NCBI RefSeq assembly: GCF_015207735.1
Contig: NZ_JADEWG010000007.1
Coordinates: 30,558-94,557 of the forward strand
Length of the DNA: 64,000 bases
Reading direction: 5' to 3'
Source of the DNA: [Phormidium] sp. LEGE 05292
GTDB lineage: Bacteria > Cyanobacteriota > Cyanobacteriia > Cyanobacteriales > Aerosakkonemataceae
This document shows, piece by piece, positions 45,412 through 54,390 of the stretch. Numbering within the stretch: the first letter of the stretch is position 1; each line of letters begins with the position of its first letter. The notes beneath the pieces are model-generated. The model was not told the origin of the DNA. It saw only the letters and a list, made by a program, of their open reading frames with translations, and did no database searches. Both the position numbers and the translations under genes were made by a program.

Positions 45412-45482
45412 GATTTCTCCCAAACTAAGCGAAGCGATGATTGAACCTTTAGCATCCCCTCAAGTTTAGTCAGGGGAGTACG

Positions 45483-48400
45483 TCAAATTGGCAGATTAAT
45501 GATAAATTCAGTACCCTCTCCTAGCTGAGAATAGCAGTGGATAGAACCATCATGTTTTTCCACTACAATTTGACGAGCGATCGCTAATCCCAATCCTGTT
45601 CCTTTCCCCACTCTTTTTGTCGTAAACAAATAATCAAAAATTTGGCTTCTTATCTCTTCTGCGATACCTAATCCATTGTCAGCTATACGAATAGCAACCT
45701 GGTTTGATTCAGTTAATAATTCAGTTTTTATGGTAATGCTCTGGGGATTATTTTTGTTGAAATTAGGCGCTTGAGCCATTTCATCAAACATATCGATCGC
45801 ATTAGCTAAAATATTCATAAATACCTGATTTAACTGACCAGGAAAACATTGAATTTCCGGCAGATTGCCATACTCTTTAATTACTTGAATTTCCGGTCGC
45901 TGGTCATTTGCTTTCAACCGATGTTTGAGAATCAGCAAGGTGCTTTCAATGCCAGAATGAAGATCGAAAGATACTTTATGATTTGTGTCAGCACGAGAAA
46001 AGACGCGGAGACTAGTACTAATATTTTTAATCCGATCGCATCCCACCTGCATGGAACTAAGTATTTTCGGTAAATCTGTCAAAGTATATGCTAAATCTAT
46101 TTCTTCTTCATGATCTTCTATCTCAGGAGTAGCAGAAAATTTTTCGCGATACAAATTTAAGTGTTCAATTAAATCAGTTAAACTGGTTTTTGCCTCCATT
46201 AAATTGCCCGAAATGAACCCAAGTGGGTTGTTAATTTCATGCGCTACTCCAGCGATTAAATTTCCCAATGCTGACATTTTTTCGCTTTGGATGATTTGTA
46301 ATTGAGCTTGTTTAAGGTCATGCAAAGCTTGTTGTGCTTGTCGATAGAGTTGTGCATTTTGTAAAGAAATTGCTGCTTGAGTACACAAAAAGTTGACAAC
46401 CAAAAGGCGATCGGGTGTAAATACCCCTGCTATTGCTTGATTTTGCAAATACAAAATCCCACCTAATTTTCCTTGATTAAGGATGGGTAAACATAAAACA
46501 CTCTTGGGCTGGTGTCGATCTAAATAATCATCAATCACAGGTAAATCAGTTTTCAGATTATCCATCACCAAAACTTCTTGGGTGTTTTTTACATATTGAA
46601 TCAGTTTGATGGGTAGATGCGGATAATTTTCCCAAGATTCTGATAGTAATTTGGTAGTTTCTGGTGTGGTAATAGCTCTGACTTGCCATTGGTTTTGAGT
46701 TGGAAACAGCAAGATACATTGGTCAGCACCAGAGTTTTGCAGAATAATTTGAGTGAGTTGTTCGAGCAGTTCATCCAATTCAATATTGCTCGAAATGCTT
46801 TGTGCAGCTTTGAGAACTGAGGTAAAATCTAAGGCATCAGAAATAGTCGTGTTACTACCATGAGATGACTGAGTTATCGTTTGCAGTGAAAAGTTGGTGA
46901 ATGTTGTTAGGGGTGCTAAGGTTTTTAAGTAGAGTTTTTGTTGTTCGAGGATGGGTTGCAGGAGTAGAGAATAGCGTGTTTCTAAGTGATCGGTTTTCGC
47001 TTTAGCTCCCCACCGAGCATAACAATAATAGGCTTCCTGCATATAACCTGCGGCAAATTTTTCTTTATCCCAGTTGAGGCAGAATTTAGCTGCTAGTTCA
47101 TTGGCGAGGGCTTCTTCATAAATATAATTTTGAGTTTTGGCGATCGCGATCGCTTGCTCATAAAAATCAATTGCCTCTACTTTTCGTCCATCAAGCCGCG
47201 CTTTTTCAGCTTGTAACAAGAGATACTTATGACGAATATTAGCTGGGCAATCTTCTTGCCATCGCTCTAACTTTTCTTCTAGGGATGCGAGGGCTTGCCA
47301 ATGGGATTGACGAGTTAATTCATCATTAGACATCTCAATCAAAGCTATGTGCATTAATGCTACATAAAATACGCTGGAAGGGACTTTAGCATGGCTGGAA
47401 ATAGTATTTTCAATGATGCTCAGTTTGGGAATTAAATCTGTGTATGTAGCGGGTTGGTCAAATAAATAAGCATGACGAATTTTCACAGAATAGAACCAAG
47501 CTAGATGATATGGGGTGTTGCCATATTTCTGCAAAAATTCTGTTTCGCTAAAACCATCATCATCAAAACTCACAATTGTCTTAGTTAACCCTAATAGATG
47601 ACGAATTGGTTGCAGCACGCCAACGAGTAAAGCATCTAAATTGTCTAAACTTTTGATCTGATGGAGAAAATCTGCATGAGTTTTGGCGATCGCATAAAGT
47701 TCATCCAGTTGTTTGCCAGCTGTCAGGCGATCGGAACCACTTTGCATCATCATAAAACTGACAGTTAGCCAATTTCCTGCTTCCATGCCATACTTGAAAG
47801 CATTTTCGTAGTAAGTATTCGCCTCTTGTAAGGGACGACTCCAACTATGCACGTCAGCAGCAAAGAGAAAATTTGTCATTCCTCGGACATCGGCATTATC
47901 AAACTGTTCGCAAAGTTGAACTGCTATATTACCGAACTGATAAGCTAGAGTCGCTTTTTTTAGGAGGGCATTAACAATTAAACCATAGCCCACATAACCA
48001 AAAGGCGACATATCACTATTACCATACTCCAAAGATAATGTTGTCATCTTGGCTAGTGCTAATAATGCTAAAGTGCTTTCACCATTGAGCCATGCAGCAT
48101 AAAAGAAAACTTGTAGAATTCGCAGCATTTCTGCAATGATTGCATCTTCCATTTTAGGAAGTTCCAGAATCGATTCAATCGTCTGTTGCTCTAGGAATTT
48201 ATTAACTGTCTCAATTTGTTCGTCGAGGCTAGATTGAATGCTTTCTGGTGTTTCTGGTACTGTCCATCCTAACAGTTTGAGGCTCTGACGTTGAATCGCG
48301 ATCGCTTCAGCATTCCGTCCCTGAAGTTGATATTGCGTCATCTGTATCCGATAAATTACAGCTTTATCTAAGGGAGTTTGCGCTTGGACGATCGCTGTAG

Positions 48401-50897
48401 CATAAAGGGCTTCTGCTTGCTCAAAATTGCTATAAAGATAAGCTGCTTCTGACCCATTGCAGTAAAGTTTATAGATTAATTGATAGTCAGTTTGCCAAGC
48501 TTCTTTAGGTAATAATTCAATACCGATCGCGCAATAGTTTTGTGCTGCTTGATAAGCTGCCGAAATTTTAGCTTTTTGTCCAGCTTGTAAGTTTAACTGC
48601 GCCAGTTGTTGTTTCTGCTCTTGACTAGAAATCACAAATCGGCCTAAATTCAATTGATTAACTAAATTGAAGATCTCTTCAACTTGTTGCTGGTGAGTTA
48701 ACCCTTGCAATAACAATTGACCAATTTTCAAGTGTGTTATTTGCTTGCGATCTTCAGGAATCAGAGAATAGGCAGCTTGTTGAACGCGATCGTGCAAAAA
48801 ACGATACTGCACATTATCAATATTGCCCAGATTTCCATTTGTCTCCTCCTGATTCAAATAAAATTTATAAACTTGGCTCTGTGGTATTACCAACCCTTCC
48901 TGTAATGCTCTCCATATAGCTGCCGATACCGCTGTTTGTGTTTGTTCACAAATAATTGCTAAGGTATTTAAATCAAAAGAGTTGCCAATACAAGCCGCTA
49001 ACTTGAGTATTTCCTGAGTATCACCAGGCAATTTTTGCAATTGAATTGCCATAAATTCTACTACGTCACCAGTAAGAGATAGGGCATTGATTCGAGTAAG
49101 ATCGCATTCCCAATAACCGCGATCGCTATTAAATGTAATCTGCCCATCTTCATGTAATGCCTTGAGAAATTGGGTCGTAAAAAAGGGATTACCTTGGGTT
49201 TTGCGAAGGATTAATTCTGTCAGGGGATATGCGCTCTCAGTTCCACAACACAAAGTATCAGCTACTAACTGGTTCGTATCATTAAAAGATAGAGGTTTGA
49301 GCGTCATTGTATTGACTGTTTTTCCGGCTTTTTCGAGTTCTTCCACCGTCAATATAAACGGGTGAACTGGCGAAACTTCATTATCTCGATATGCCCCTAA
49401 TAAAAGTAGATACTGATGCTCTTCCATCAACAATTTAACTAATTGTAAGGAAGCAGAATCTGCCCACTGCAAATCATCCAAAAATATTACCAATGGATGT
49501 TCTATATCTGTAAAGACATTGATAAATTTTTGGAATAATAAGTTAAATCGATTTTGGGCAGCTGTTCCTGATAATTTTGGGGCTGAATGTTGTTGTCCAA
49601 TAACTCTTTCTAGCTCAGGAATGACTTCAATTAAAACCTGTCCGTTATCTCCCAAAGCGGTAAGAATTTTATTTCTCCACTCTGCTAATTTTCGATCGGA
49701 TTCTGATAATAATTGACCCATTAATTCCCGCAAGGCTTGCACAAAGGCAGAGAAGGGTATGTTGCGGTTAAATTGGTCAAATTTACCTTTAATAAAATAC
49801 CCTTTCTGACGAGTTATTGGTTTGTGTACTTCATTAACTACTGCTGTTTTCCCAATTCCTGAAAAGCCTGCTACTAGCATCATTTCGGAACTGCCATTGA
49901 CAACGCGATCGAATGCGTCTAATAGTACTTTAACTTCTTGTTCCCTTCCGTAAAGTTTTTCGGGAATAATAAATCTGTCTGATATATCTCTTTTGCCCAG
50001 CGCAAATTCAGCAATTTTGCCTGTGGCTTTTAATTGATTTAAACAATTTTCTAAATCATGTTTTAATCCCAAAGCAGTCTGATAGCGATCTTCTGCATTC
50101 TTCGCCATCAATTTATTCACAATTGCTGATATTACTGTCGGTATTTCTGGATTTATATTGTGGATCTCTGGTGATTGTTGTGCCAGATGGCAATGCAACA
50201 AATCCATTGGATCTTCGGCTTCAAATGGTAATTTTCCCGTTAATAATTCAAATAATGTCACCCCCAAGGCATAGAAATCTGTGCGATAATCTATGCCGCG
50301 ATTCATCCGTCCGGTTTGTTCGGGTGCTAAGTAAGCTAATGTGCCTTCTAAGTTGTTGGGATTTTTGATTTCTTGGGTTTCTTTTGGTAACAATGACGCA
50401 ATACTAAAGTCAATTAATTTGATTTCTTTTGTATCTGGATTAATGATAATGTTAGCAGGTTTTATATCTTTGTGAATGATGCGGTTGTAATGAATTTGAT
50501 GTAAAGTAGCTGCTAGTTTTTGGGCAATTTCCAGTACTTCTTGTAGGGATAATTTATGCTTTTTGATATAATCGCGCAGGGAAATTCCTCCGAAATCTTC
50601 CATGACTAAAACATAACTATTCCGATAATTTTCCAGTCTGTAAGGACGGACGATTCCTGCTATATCAAGGTTTTTCGCGATCGTATATTGATTACGAAAT
50701 TGGAGTAAGTCGTTGAAGCTGGGATATTCTTGCCGGAGGAACTTCACAATTACTGATGAGGATTCTGTATTTTGGGCTACTGAAACCCCTCGATATACAA
50801 GGGTATGGTCGCCTGCATAAAGTTCTTCTGTTAAGTAGTATTTGCCTAATAGATTATTAGAATCGATGATCATTTTCTGATAATTTTCCGCTTTCAA
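45483..50897 (-). CDS. Ser/Thr kinase - AAA ATPase - GAF - histidine kinase
   Basis: An 1804-residue signalling giant. Residues ~18-285 are a eukaryotic-type Ser/Thr kinase, with VKF lysine, IIHKDIKPANI (HKD in place of HRD), DFS in place of DFG, and LAPEQTGRMNRGIDYRTDFYALG. A P-loop ATPase of the AAA_16 type follows (GFSGIGKTAVVNEV at ~347, FLDDLQWAD Walker B), then ~800 helical residues with TPR-like pairs. A GAF domain (~1360-1500, LTQIILQNSGADQCILLF) leads to a kinase core with His in GVAHEINNPLGFISGNL (~1550) and GKGTGLGLAIA. This order is common in filamentous cyanobacteria (Hstk-type). It would join Ser/Thr and His phosphorylation in the cytosol. Partners are not visible nearby; the gene is transcribed alone. 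Confidence 0.93.
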   Translation of the reverse strand: MKAENYQKMIIDSNNLLGKYYLTEELYAGDHTLVYRGVSVAQNTESSSVIVKFLRQEYPSFNDLLQFRNQYTIAKNLDIAGIVRPYRLENYRNSYVLVMEDFGGISLRDYIKKHKLSLQEVLEIAQKLAATLHQIHYNRIIHKDIKPANIIINPDTKEIKLIDFSIASLLPKETQEIKNPNNLEGTLAYLAPEQTGRMNRGIDYRTDFYALGVTLFELLTGKLPFEAEDPMDLLHCHLAQQSPEIHNINPEIPTVISAIVNKLMAKNAEDRYQTALGLKHDLENCLNQLKATGKIAEFALGKRDISDRFIIPEKLYGREQEVKVLLDAFDRVVNGSSEMMLVAGFSGIGKTAVVNEVHKPITRQKGYFIKGKFDQFNRNIPFSAFVQALRELMGQLLSESDRKLAEWRNKILTALGDNGQVLIEVIPELERVIGQQHSAPKLSGTAAQNRFNLLFQKFINVFTDIEHPLVIFLDDLQWADSASLQLVKLLMEEHQYLLLLGAYRDNEVSPVHPFILTVEELEKAGKTVNTMTLKPLSFNDTNQLVADTLCCGTESAYPLTELILRKTQGNPFFTTQFLKALHEDGQITFNSDRGYWECDLTRINALSLTGDVVEFMAIQLQKLPGDTQEILKLAACIGNSFDLNTLAIICEQTQTAVSAAIWRALQEGLVIPQSQVYKFYLNQEETNGNLGNIDNVQYRFLHDRVQQAAYSLIPEDRKQITHLKIGQLLLQGLTHQQQVEEIFNLVNQLNLGRFVISSQEQKQQLAQLNLQAGQKAKISAAYQAAQNYCAIGIELLPKEAWQTDYQLIYKLYCNGSEAAYLYSNFEQAEALYATAIVQAQTPLDKAVIYRIQMTQYQLQGRNAEAIAIQRQSLKLLGWTVPETPESIQSSLDEQIETVNKFLEQQTIESILELPKMEDAIIAEMLRILQVFFYAAWLNGESTLALLALAKMTTLSLEYGNSDMSPFGYVGYGLIVNALLKKATLAYQFGNIAVQLCEQFDNADVRGMTNFLFAADVHSWSRPLQEANTYYENAFKYGMEAGNWLTVSFMMMQSGSDRLTAGKQLDELYAIAKTHADFLHQIKSLDNLDALLVGVLQPIRHLLGLTKTIVSFDDDGFSETEFLQKYGNTPYHLAWFYSVKIRHAYLFDQPATYTDLIPKLSIIENTISSHAKVPSSVFYVALMHIALIEMSNDELTRQSHWQALASLEEKLERWQEDCPANIRHKYLLLQAEKARLDGRKVEAIDFYEQAIAIAKTQNYIYEEALANELAAKFCLNWDKEKFAAGYMQEAYYCYARWGAKAKTDHLETRYSLLLQPILEQQKLYLKTLAPLTTFTNFSLQTITQSSHGSNTTISDALDFTSVLKAAQSISSNIELDELLEQLTQIILQNSGADQCILLFPTQNQWQVRAITTPETTKLLSESWENYPHLPIKLIQYVKNTQEVLVMDNLKTDLPVIDDYLDRHQPKSVLCLPILNQGKLGGILYLQNQAIAGVFTPDRLLVVNFLCTQAAISLQNAQLYRQAQQALHDLKQAQLQIIQSEKMSALGNLIAGVAHEINNPLGFISGNLMEAKTSLTDLIEHLNLYREKFSATPEIEDHEEEIDLAYTLTDLPKILSSMQVGCDRIKNISTSLRVFSRADTNHKVSFDLHSGIESTLLILKHRLKANDQRPEIQVIKEYGNLPEIQCFPGQLNQVFMNILANAIDMFDEMAQAPNFNKNNPQSITIKTELLTESNQVAIRIADNGLGIAEEIRSQIFDYLFTTKRVGKGTGLGLAIARQIVVEKHDGSIHCYSQLGEGTEFIINLPI

Positions 50898-51030
50898 AAA
50901 TATTTTGAGACTTTATTGAAGTCTAAAATAAAGCTTGTGAAAAACTTGTGGCATTTACTCTTATAGAACACCGATTCAGTAATCATCAAGAGCCTGATTT
51001 TGCGTTGGTCGAGAACAATTTGCAAAAATT

Positions 51031-51057
51031 TCCCCCCTGATTGGACAGCAGGGGGGA
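51031..51057 (-). terminator. Terminator of cysH
   Basis: TCCCCCCTG and CAGGGGGGA form a 9-bp GC-rich stem with a 9-nt loop, beginning 34 bp below the cysH stop codon; read on the minus strand it is followed by AATTTTTGC, a short U-run. This fits an intrinsic terminator. Confidence 0.75.
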
Positions 51058-51090
51058 TCGAGGTTTTATGCAGAAAGTGGGTAAGTCCGA

Positions 51091-51828
51091 TTAAATATGA
51101 ATCCCACACTCAGTTTTACCAGTTCCACGCCAACGACCTGCGCGTTCGTCTTCTCCATCTGCTACTGGGGTTGTGATCGGTTCGTCGCCAATGCTGGGAT
51201 AACCTTGGTCGTGCAAAGGATTGTAGATCATATTATGCTCAAAGGCATAAGCCCAGCTTAACTTGCGAGTCCAGTTTGCTAATGGATTGACTTTAATCCG
51301 ATTCTTGATATCTTTTTCAAAAATTGGCATTGTGGCGCGAGTTGGCGCTTGGTCACGACGACGACCAGTAATCCAAGCTACTGTTTCTAATTCTGCCAAA
51401 CCGCGTTGTAAAGGTTCGATTTTGGTCAGATAGTGGAATTGTTGAATGTCTGTATCCCAAAGTGCTTCTCCGTGAACTTTGGCGAATTCTTCACGGGTGT
51501 TGACATCGGGAATTTTATAAGTGCGGAGATCTAAGTTATAGATTTCAGTAGCTTTTTTAACAAGTTCTAAGGTTTGGGGGAAATGGTGCAATGTTTCCAA
51601 AAACATCACGGGTACTGGGTTTGCAGGCTTGAGTTCCCGATAGAGAATATCGGTTATTACTAAGTCATCAACGTTAAAAGCACTAGTTTGTACAAAACCA
51701 GTGGGTAGGTTCGCTACGCACCAAGCCAAAATTTCTCTGGGATGGGCGTTTTCAAAACGTTGATTTAACTCATCTAGGTCAAGCTTGTCAACTTCAATTT
51801 GTAACCGTGTTTCTGGAGTGTGAACCAT
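51091..51828 (-). CDS. cysH: Phosphoadenylyl-sulfate (PAPS) reductase
   Basis: A 245-residue enzyme of assimilatory sulfate reduction; it reduces PAPS to sulfite with thioredoxin or glutaredoxin. The nucleotide-binding part shows TSAFNVDDLVITDIL and VMFLETLHHFPQT, AWITGRRRDQAPTR is the substrate loop, and the C-terminus ends in GKTECGIHI, with the catalytic Cys in ECGIH. The paired CC motifs of 4Fe-4S APS reductases are absent, so PAPS is the expected substrate. Length is normal. It is monocistronic, with a hairpin terminator downstream; a glutaredoxin-like gene lies on the other strand 347 bp upstream. Confidence 0.93.
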   Translation of the reverse strand: MVHTPETRLQIEVDKLDLDELNQRFENAHPREILAWCVANLPTGFVQTSAFNVDDLVITDILYRELKPANPVPVMFLETLHHFPQTLELVKKATEIYNLDLRTYKIPDVNTREEFAKVHGEALWDTDIQQFHYLTKIEPLQRGLAELETVAWITGRRRDQAPTRATMPIFEKDIKNRIKVNPLANWTRKLSWAYAFEHNMIYNPLHDQGYPSIGDEPITTPVADGEDERAGRWRGTGKTECGIHI

Positions 51829-52175
51829 GATAACCTTTGACTTTTCCTTCGGCTAATGTTCTATACTTATGAGTTTACCCCAAAAATCCACATAATCCTA
51901 TCGGAAATCAGAGTTTTTTAAGTTAAAGATTTTGTAGGTATTAATGCTTGGGGCTTAAAAAAATGTAACACGAGTTGGGGACAGAATTTTATTATTTTTT
52001 AAAGTTGCTAGTGTAAGAAGGCAGAAGGCAGAAGGCAGAAGGCAGAAGGGAAGAAAGGCAGAAGGCAGAAGGCAGAAGGGTAAATTTTTCAATTGTCTCC
52101 CCATCCCCTTGTCCCCTTGTCCCCTTGTCCGTGTCAACAGCCTGAGTTATTTCTTCATTCTCGAAAGTAAGGTAA
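51829..52175. repeat. Intergenic short tandem repeats (GGCAGAA and CCCCTTGT)
   Basis: The 347-bp gap between the divergent cysH and glutaredoxin-like genes holds GGCAGAA heptamers at 52017-52080 (two arrays split by GGGAAGAAA) and CCCCTTGT octamers at 52105-52130. The same module, in the same order and orientation, ends the window at 63894-64000. These are cyanobacterial short tandemly repeated repetitive sequences. The rest of the gap, 51840-52010, is AT-rich and should hold the cysH promoter. Confidence 0.88.
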
Positions 52176-52457
52176 ATGCGATTAATTCTATACAGCAAAC
52201 CGGGTTGTCACTTGTGCGAAGGTTTGCAAGACAAATTGGAACAAGTCGAAGGAATTGATTTTGAGTTGGAGGTGCGGGATATTACTTCCCGCGATGATTG
52301 GTTTGCAGCTTTTCAATATGAAATTCCGGTTTTATGTAGGGTAGCTGGGGAAAATTCTGAGGTGGAGGAACAACTACCGCGCCCTTCACCACGTTGCTCA
52401 ATTTTACAATTGGAGCAAATGCTACAGAAATATTTAGTTAAAAATGATTCAGAATAA
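52176..52457 (+). CDS. Glutaredoxin-like thioredoxin-fold protein
   Basis: A 93-residue protein of the glutaredoxin-like (DUF836) family: RLILYSKPGCHLCEGLQDKL with a redox CxxC at Cys11 and Cys14, the strand FELEVRDITSRDDWFAAFQYEIPVL, where the cis-Pro of IPVL completes the thioredoxin fold, and a helical end LQLEQMLQKYL. It probably forms or reduces disulfides in the cytosol; its partner is unknown. A possible site AAGTAAGG lies just upstream of the ATG. murE follows 31 bp downstream and may be co-transcribed. Confidence 0.87.
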   Translation: MRLILYSKPGCHLCEGLQDKLEQVEGIDFELEVRDITSRDDWFAAFQYEIPVLCRVAGENSEVEEQLPRPSPRCSILQLEQMLQKYLVKNDSE

Positions 52458-52488
52458 TGCCCAATACCCTTTGTGAGGAGCTCCTGAC

Positions 52489-53985
52489 ATGAAGCTGAGA
52501 GAGATTTTGGCAAGCGTTCCCAACATTGTGCAGTCGCCTAACCATCCGGCTTTGGATGTGGAGGTGACTGGGTTGGCGACTAATTCCCATGCTTGCAAAC
52601 CGGGAGATTTGTTTATTGGAATGCCGGGAACTAGGGTTGATGGGGGAGATTTTTGGCCTAGTGCGATCGCATCTGGTGCAGTCGCAGCTTTGGTTTCCCC
52701 CGCAGCAGCACAAAAAAAGGCGGAGGTGAGCGAAAAACCTTGCATTATTCCCGCTACTGATATGAATCAAGCTTGCGCCCAAGTTGCGGCTGCTTTTTAT
52801 GATTATCCCGCCCGCAAGTTAAAACTGGTTGGTGTGACGGGTACTAATGGCAAAACTACTACGACTCATTTAATCGAGTTTCTGTTGAGAGAAGCTAATG
52901 TTTCTACTGCTTTGATGGGAACTCTTTATGCACGTTGGCAAGGTTTTGAACAAACTGCAATTCATACCACGCCTTTTGCTGTGGAGTTACAGGAACAATT
53001 GGCTTCGGCTGTAGCTGCTGGTTCCCAAATGGCGGTGATGGAAGTTAGTTCCCATGCTTTAGCCCAAGGTAGGGTGATGAATTGTCCTTTTGAGGTGGCG
53101 GTGTTCACTAATTTGACTCAGGATCACCTCGACTTTCACAAAGATATGGAAGATTATTTTGCGGCGAAGGCGCTGTTGTTCAGTCCTGATTATCTCAAAG
53201 GTCGGGCAATTATCAATGCTGATGACCCTTATGGAAAAAGACTCGTTGCACAGTTGAGTTCTGAGAAAGTTTGGAGTTACAGCACTCAAGACCGAACTGC
53301 TGATTTGTGGGCGGATAATTTGCAGTATCAACCAAATGGGGTGACGGGTATTTTGCACACTCCGGTTGGTGAAACCCAATTTTCTTTGCCTTTGGTGGGT
53401 CAGTACAATTTATCCAATATGTTGGCATCTGTAGGTGCGGCGTTACATTTGGGTTTGGAACTGACGAAAATTGTGGAGTTTTTACCTTTGTTTTCGGGTG
53501 TTCCGGGCAGGATGGAACGGGTGCAAATTGCTCCAAATCAGGATATTAGTGTGATTGTGGATTATGCTCATACTCCTGATAGTTTGGAGAATTTGTTGAA
53601 GGCTTCTCGACCTTTTATTCCGGGAAATATGATTTGTGTATTTGGTTGTGGTGGCGATCGCGATCGTACTAAACGCCCAAAAATGGGTGGAATTGCGGCA
53701 CAATTAGCTGACAAAATTGTGGTGACATCCGATAATCCACGTACTGAAGATCCTGAAAAGATTTTGCAAGATATTCTTGTCGGTATTCCTACTTCAGTAA
53801 ATCCCACAGTCTTATGCGATCGGGCTTTAGCAATTCGCACTGCAATTTTAGAAGCTCAACCCGGTGATGGGGTGCTAATCGCTGGCAAAGGTCACGAAGA
53901 TTATCAAATTCTTGGGACGGAAAAAATTCACTTTGACGATCGAGAACAAGCACGTTCTGCTTTAGCAGAACGCTTAAATAAGTAG
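52489..53985 (+). CDS. murE: UDP-MurNAc-tripeptide synthetase (meso-DAP adding)
   Basis: A 498-residue Mur ligase that adds meso-diaminopimelate to UDP-MurNAc-L-Ala-D-Glu in peptidoglycan synthesis. Residues 1-~100 are the UDP-binding domain (VTGLATNSHACKPGDLFIGMPG). The central ATPase domain has GVTGTNGKTTTTHLIEFLL (P-loop, ~114), HTTPFAVELQ, VMEVSSHAL and FTNLTQDHLDFH. The C-terminal domain has VIVDYAHTPDSLENLL, FGCGGDRDRTKRPKMG and SDNPRTEDP, whose DNPR motif marks specificity for meso-DAP. AGGAG sits about 9 nt before the ATG. The enzyme is cytosolic and essential. An inverted repeat at 54006-54057 probably ends transcription. Confidence 0.96.
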   Translation: MKLREILASVPNIVQSPNHPALDVEVTGLATNSHACKPGDLFIGMPGTRVDGGDFWPSAIASGAVAALVSPAAAQKKAEVSEKPCIIPATDMNQACAQVAAAFYDYPARKLKLVGVTGTNGKTTTTHLIEFLLREANVSTALMGTLYARWQGFEQTAIHTTPFAVELQEQLASAVAAGSQMAVMEVSSHALAQGRVMNCPFEVAVFTNLTQDHLDFHKDMEDYFAAKALLFSPDYLKGRAIINADDPYGKRLVAQLSSEKVWSYSTQDRTADLWADNLQYQPNGVTGILHTPVGETQFSLPLVGQYNLSNMLASVGAALHLGLELTKIVEFLPLFSGVPGRMERVQIAPNQDISVIVDYAHTPDSLENLLKASRPFIPGNMICVFGCGGDRDRTKRPKMGGIAAQLADKIVVTSDNPRTEDPEKILQDILVGIPTSVNPTVLCDRALAIRTAILEAQPGDGVLIAGKGHEDYQILGTEKIHFDDREQARSALAERLNK

Positions 53986-54390
53986 CTTCTCAGTAAAAGA
54001 AAGAGTGTGGTCAAGATAAGGAAAAATTTTTCCCAATTTCCCCGAATTTTGACCACATTCCCGAAAATAACGCATTACTATCTTTTTTTAGCTAATTTTT
54101 TACTAAGTAAAATTAAAATTTTAATAGTTCTGATTTTAATAGAAAATTATATCATTATTCATAGTGAAATAATGTATTGCTTCTGTAAAGCTTTGTTGTA
54201 GCTTATCTTAGCCAATACTTAACTAGATCTCGTGATTTTATGTATATTTATTGATATTAGTTGGTTTGGATGAAAAACCATTAATATTGTATTAAGATTC
54301 ATAAAAATTAGCTGTAATTAATCCATAAAAATTATATAAAAGAAATTAGACTTTTTATCTATATTAAATATTGCTACTCAAGGAACTAGG
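53986..54390 (+). other. AT-rich spacer upstream of the phototaxis operon
   Basis: A 405-bp gap between murE and the first pix-type gene. The first 70 bp hold a terminator-like inverted repeat; the rest is very AT-rich with no credible gene. It must contain the operon promoter; TATATAAAAG near 54334 and TATTAAATATTG near 54362 are possible -10 elements, but none has a convincing -35 partner. Confidence 0.5.
54006..54057 (+). terminator. Terminator-like inverted repeat after murE
   Basis: TGTGGTCAA at 54006-54014 pairs with TTGACCACA at 54049-54057, and within it GGAAAAA pairs with TTTTTCC at 54020-54033. It begins 21 bp after the murE stop. There is no T-run after the outer stem, but the inner stem ends in T5, so the element could stop transcription. 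Confidence 0.55.

Noticed and set aside
50894..51109. 71-codon minus-strand frame between cysH and the large kinase
   Set aside because: It overlaps the end of cysH and runs through the cysH terminator; no ribosome-binding site or known motif.
52017..52130. Possible CRISPR array
   Set aside because: Units are 7-8 bp with no unique spacers, and no cas genes are near.
51955..52198. Minus-strand frames reading LLPSAFCLLPS over the short repeats
   Set aside because: This is the translation of GGCAGAA repeats, a well-known false gene pattern in cyanobacteria.
54007..54201. 64-codon plus-strand frame after murE
   Set aside because: Its start lies within the terminator-like repeat, the composition is that of AT-rich spacer, and no ribosome-binding site is present.
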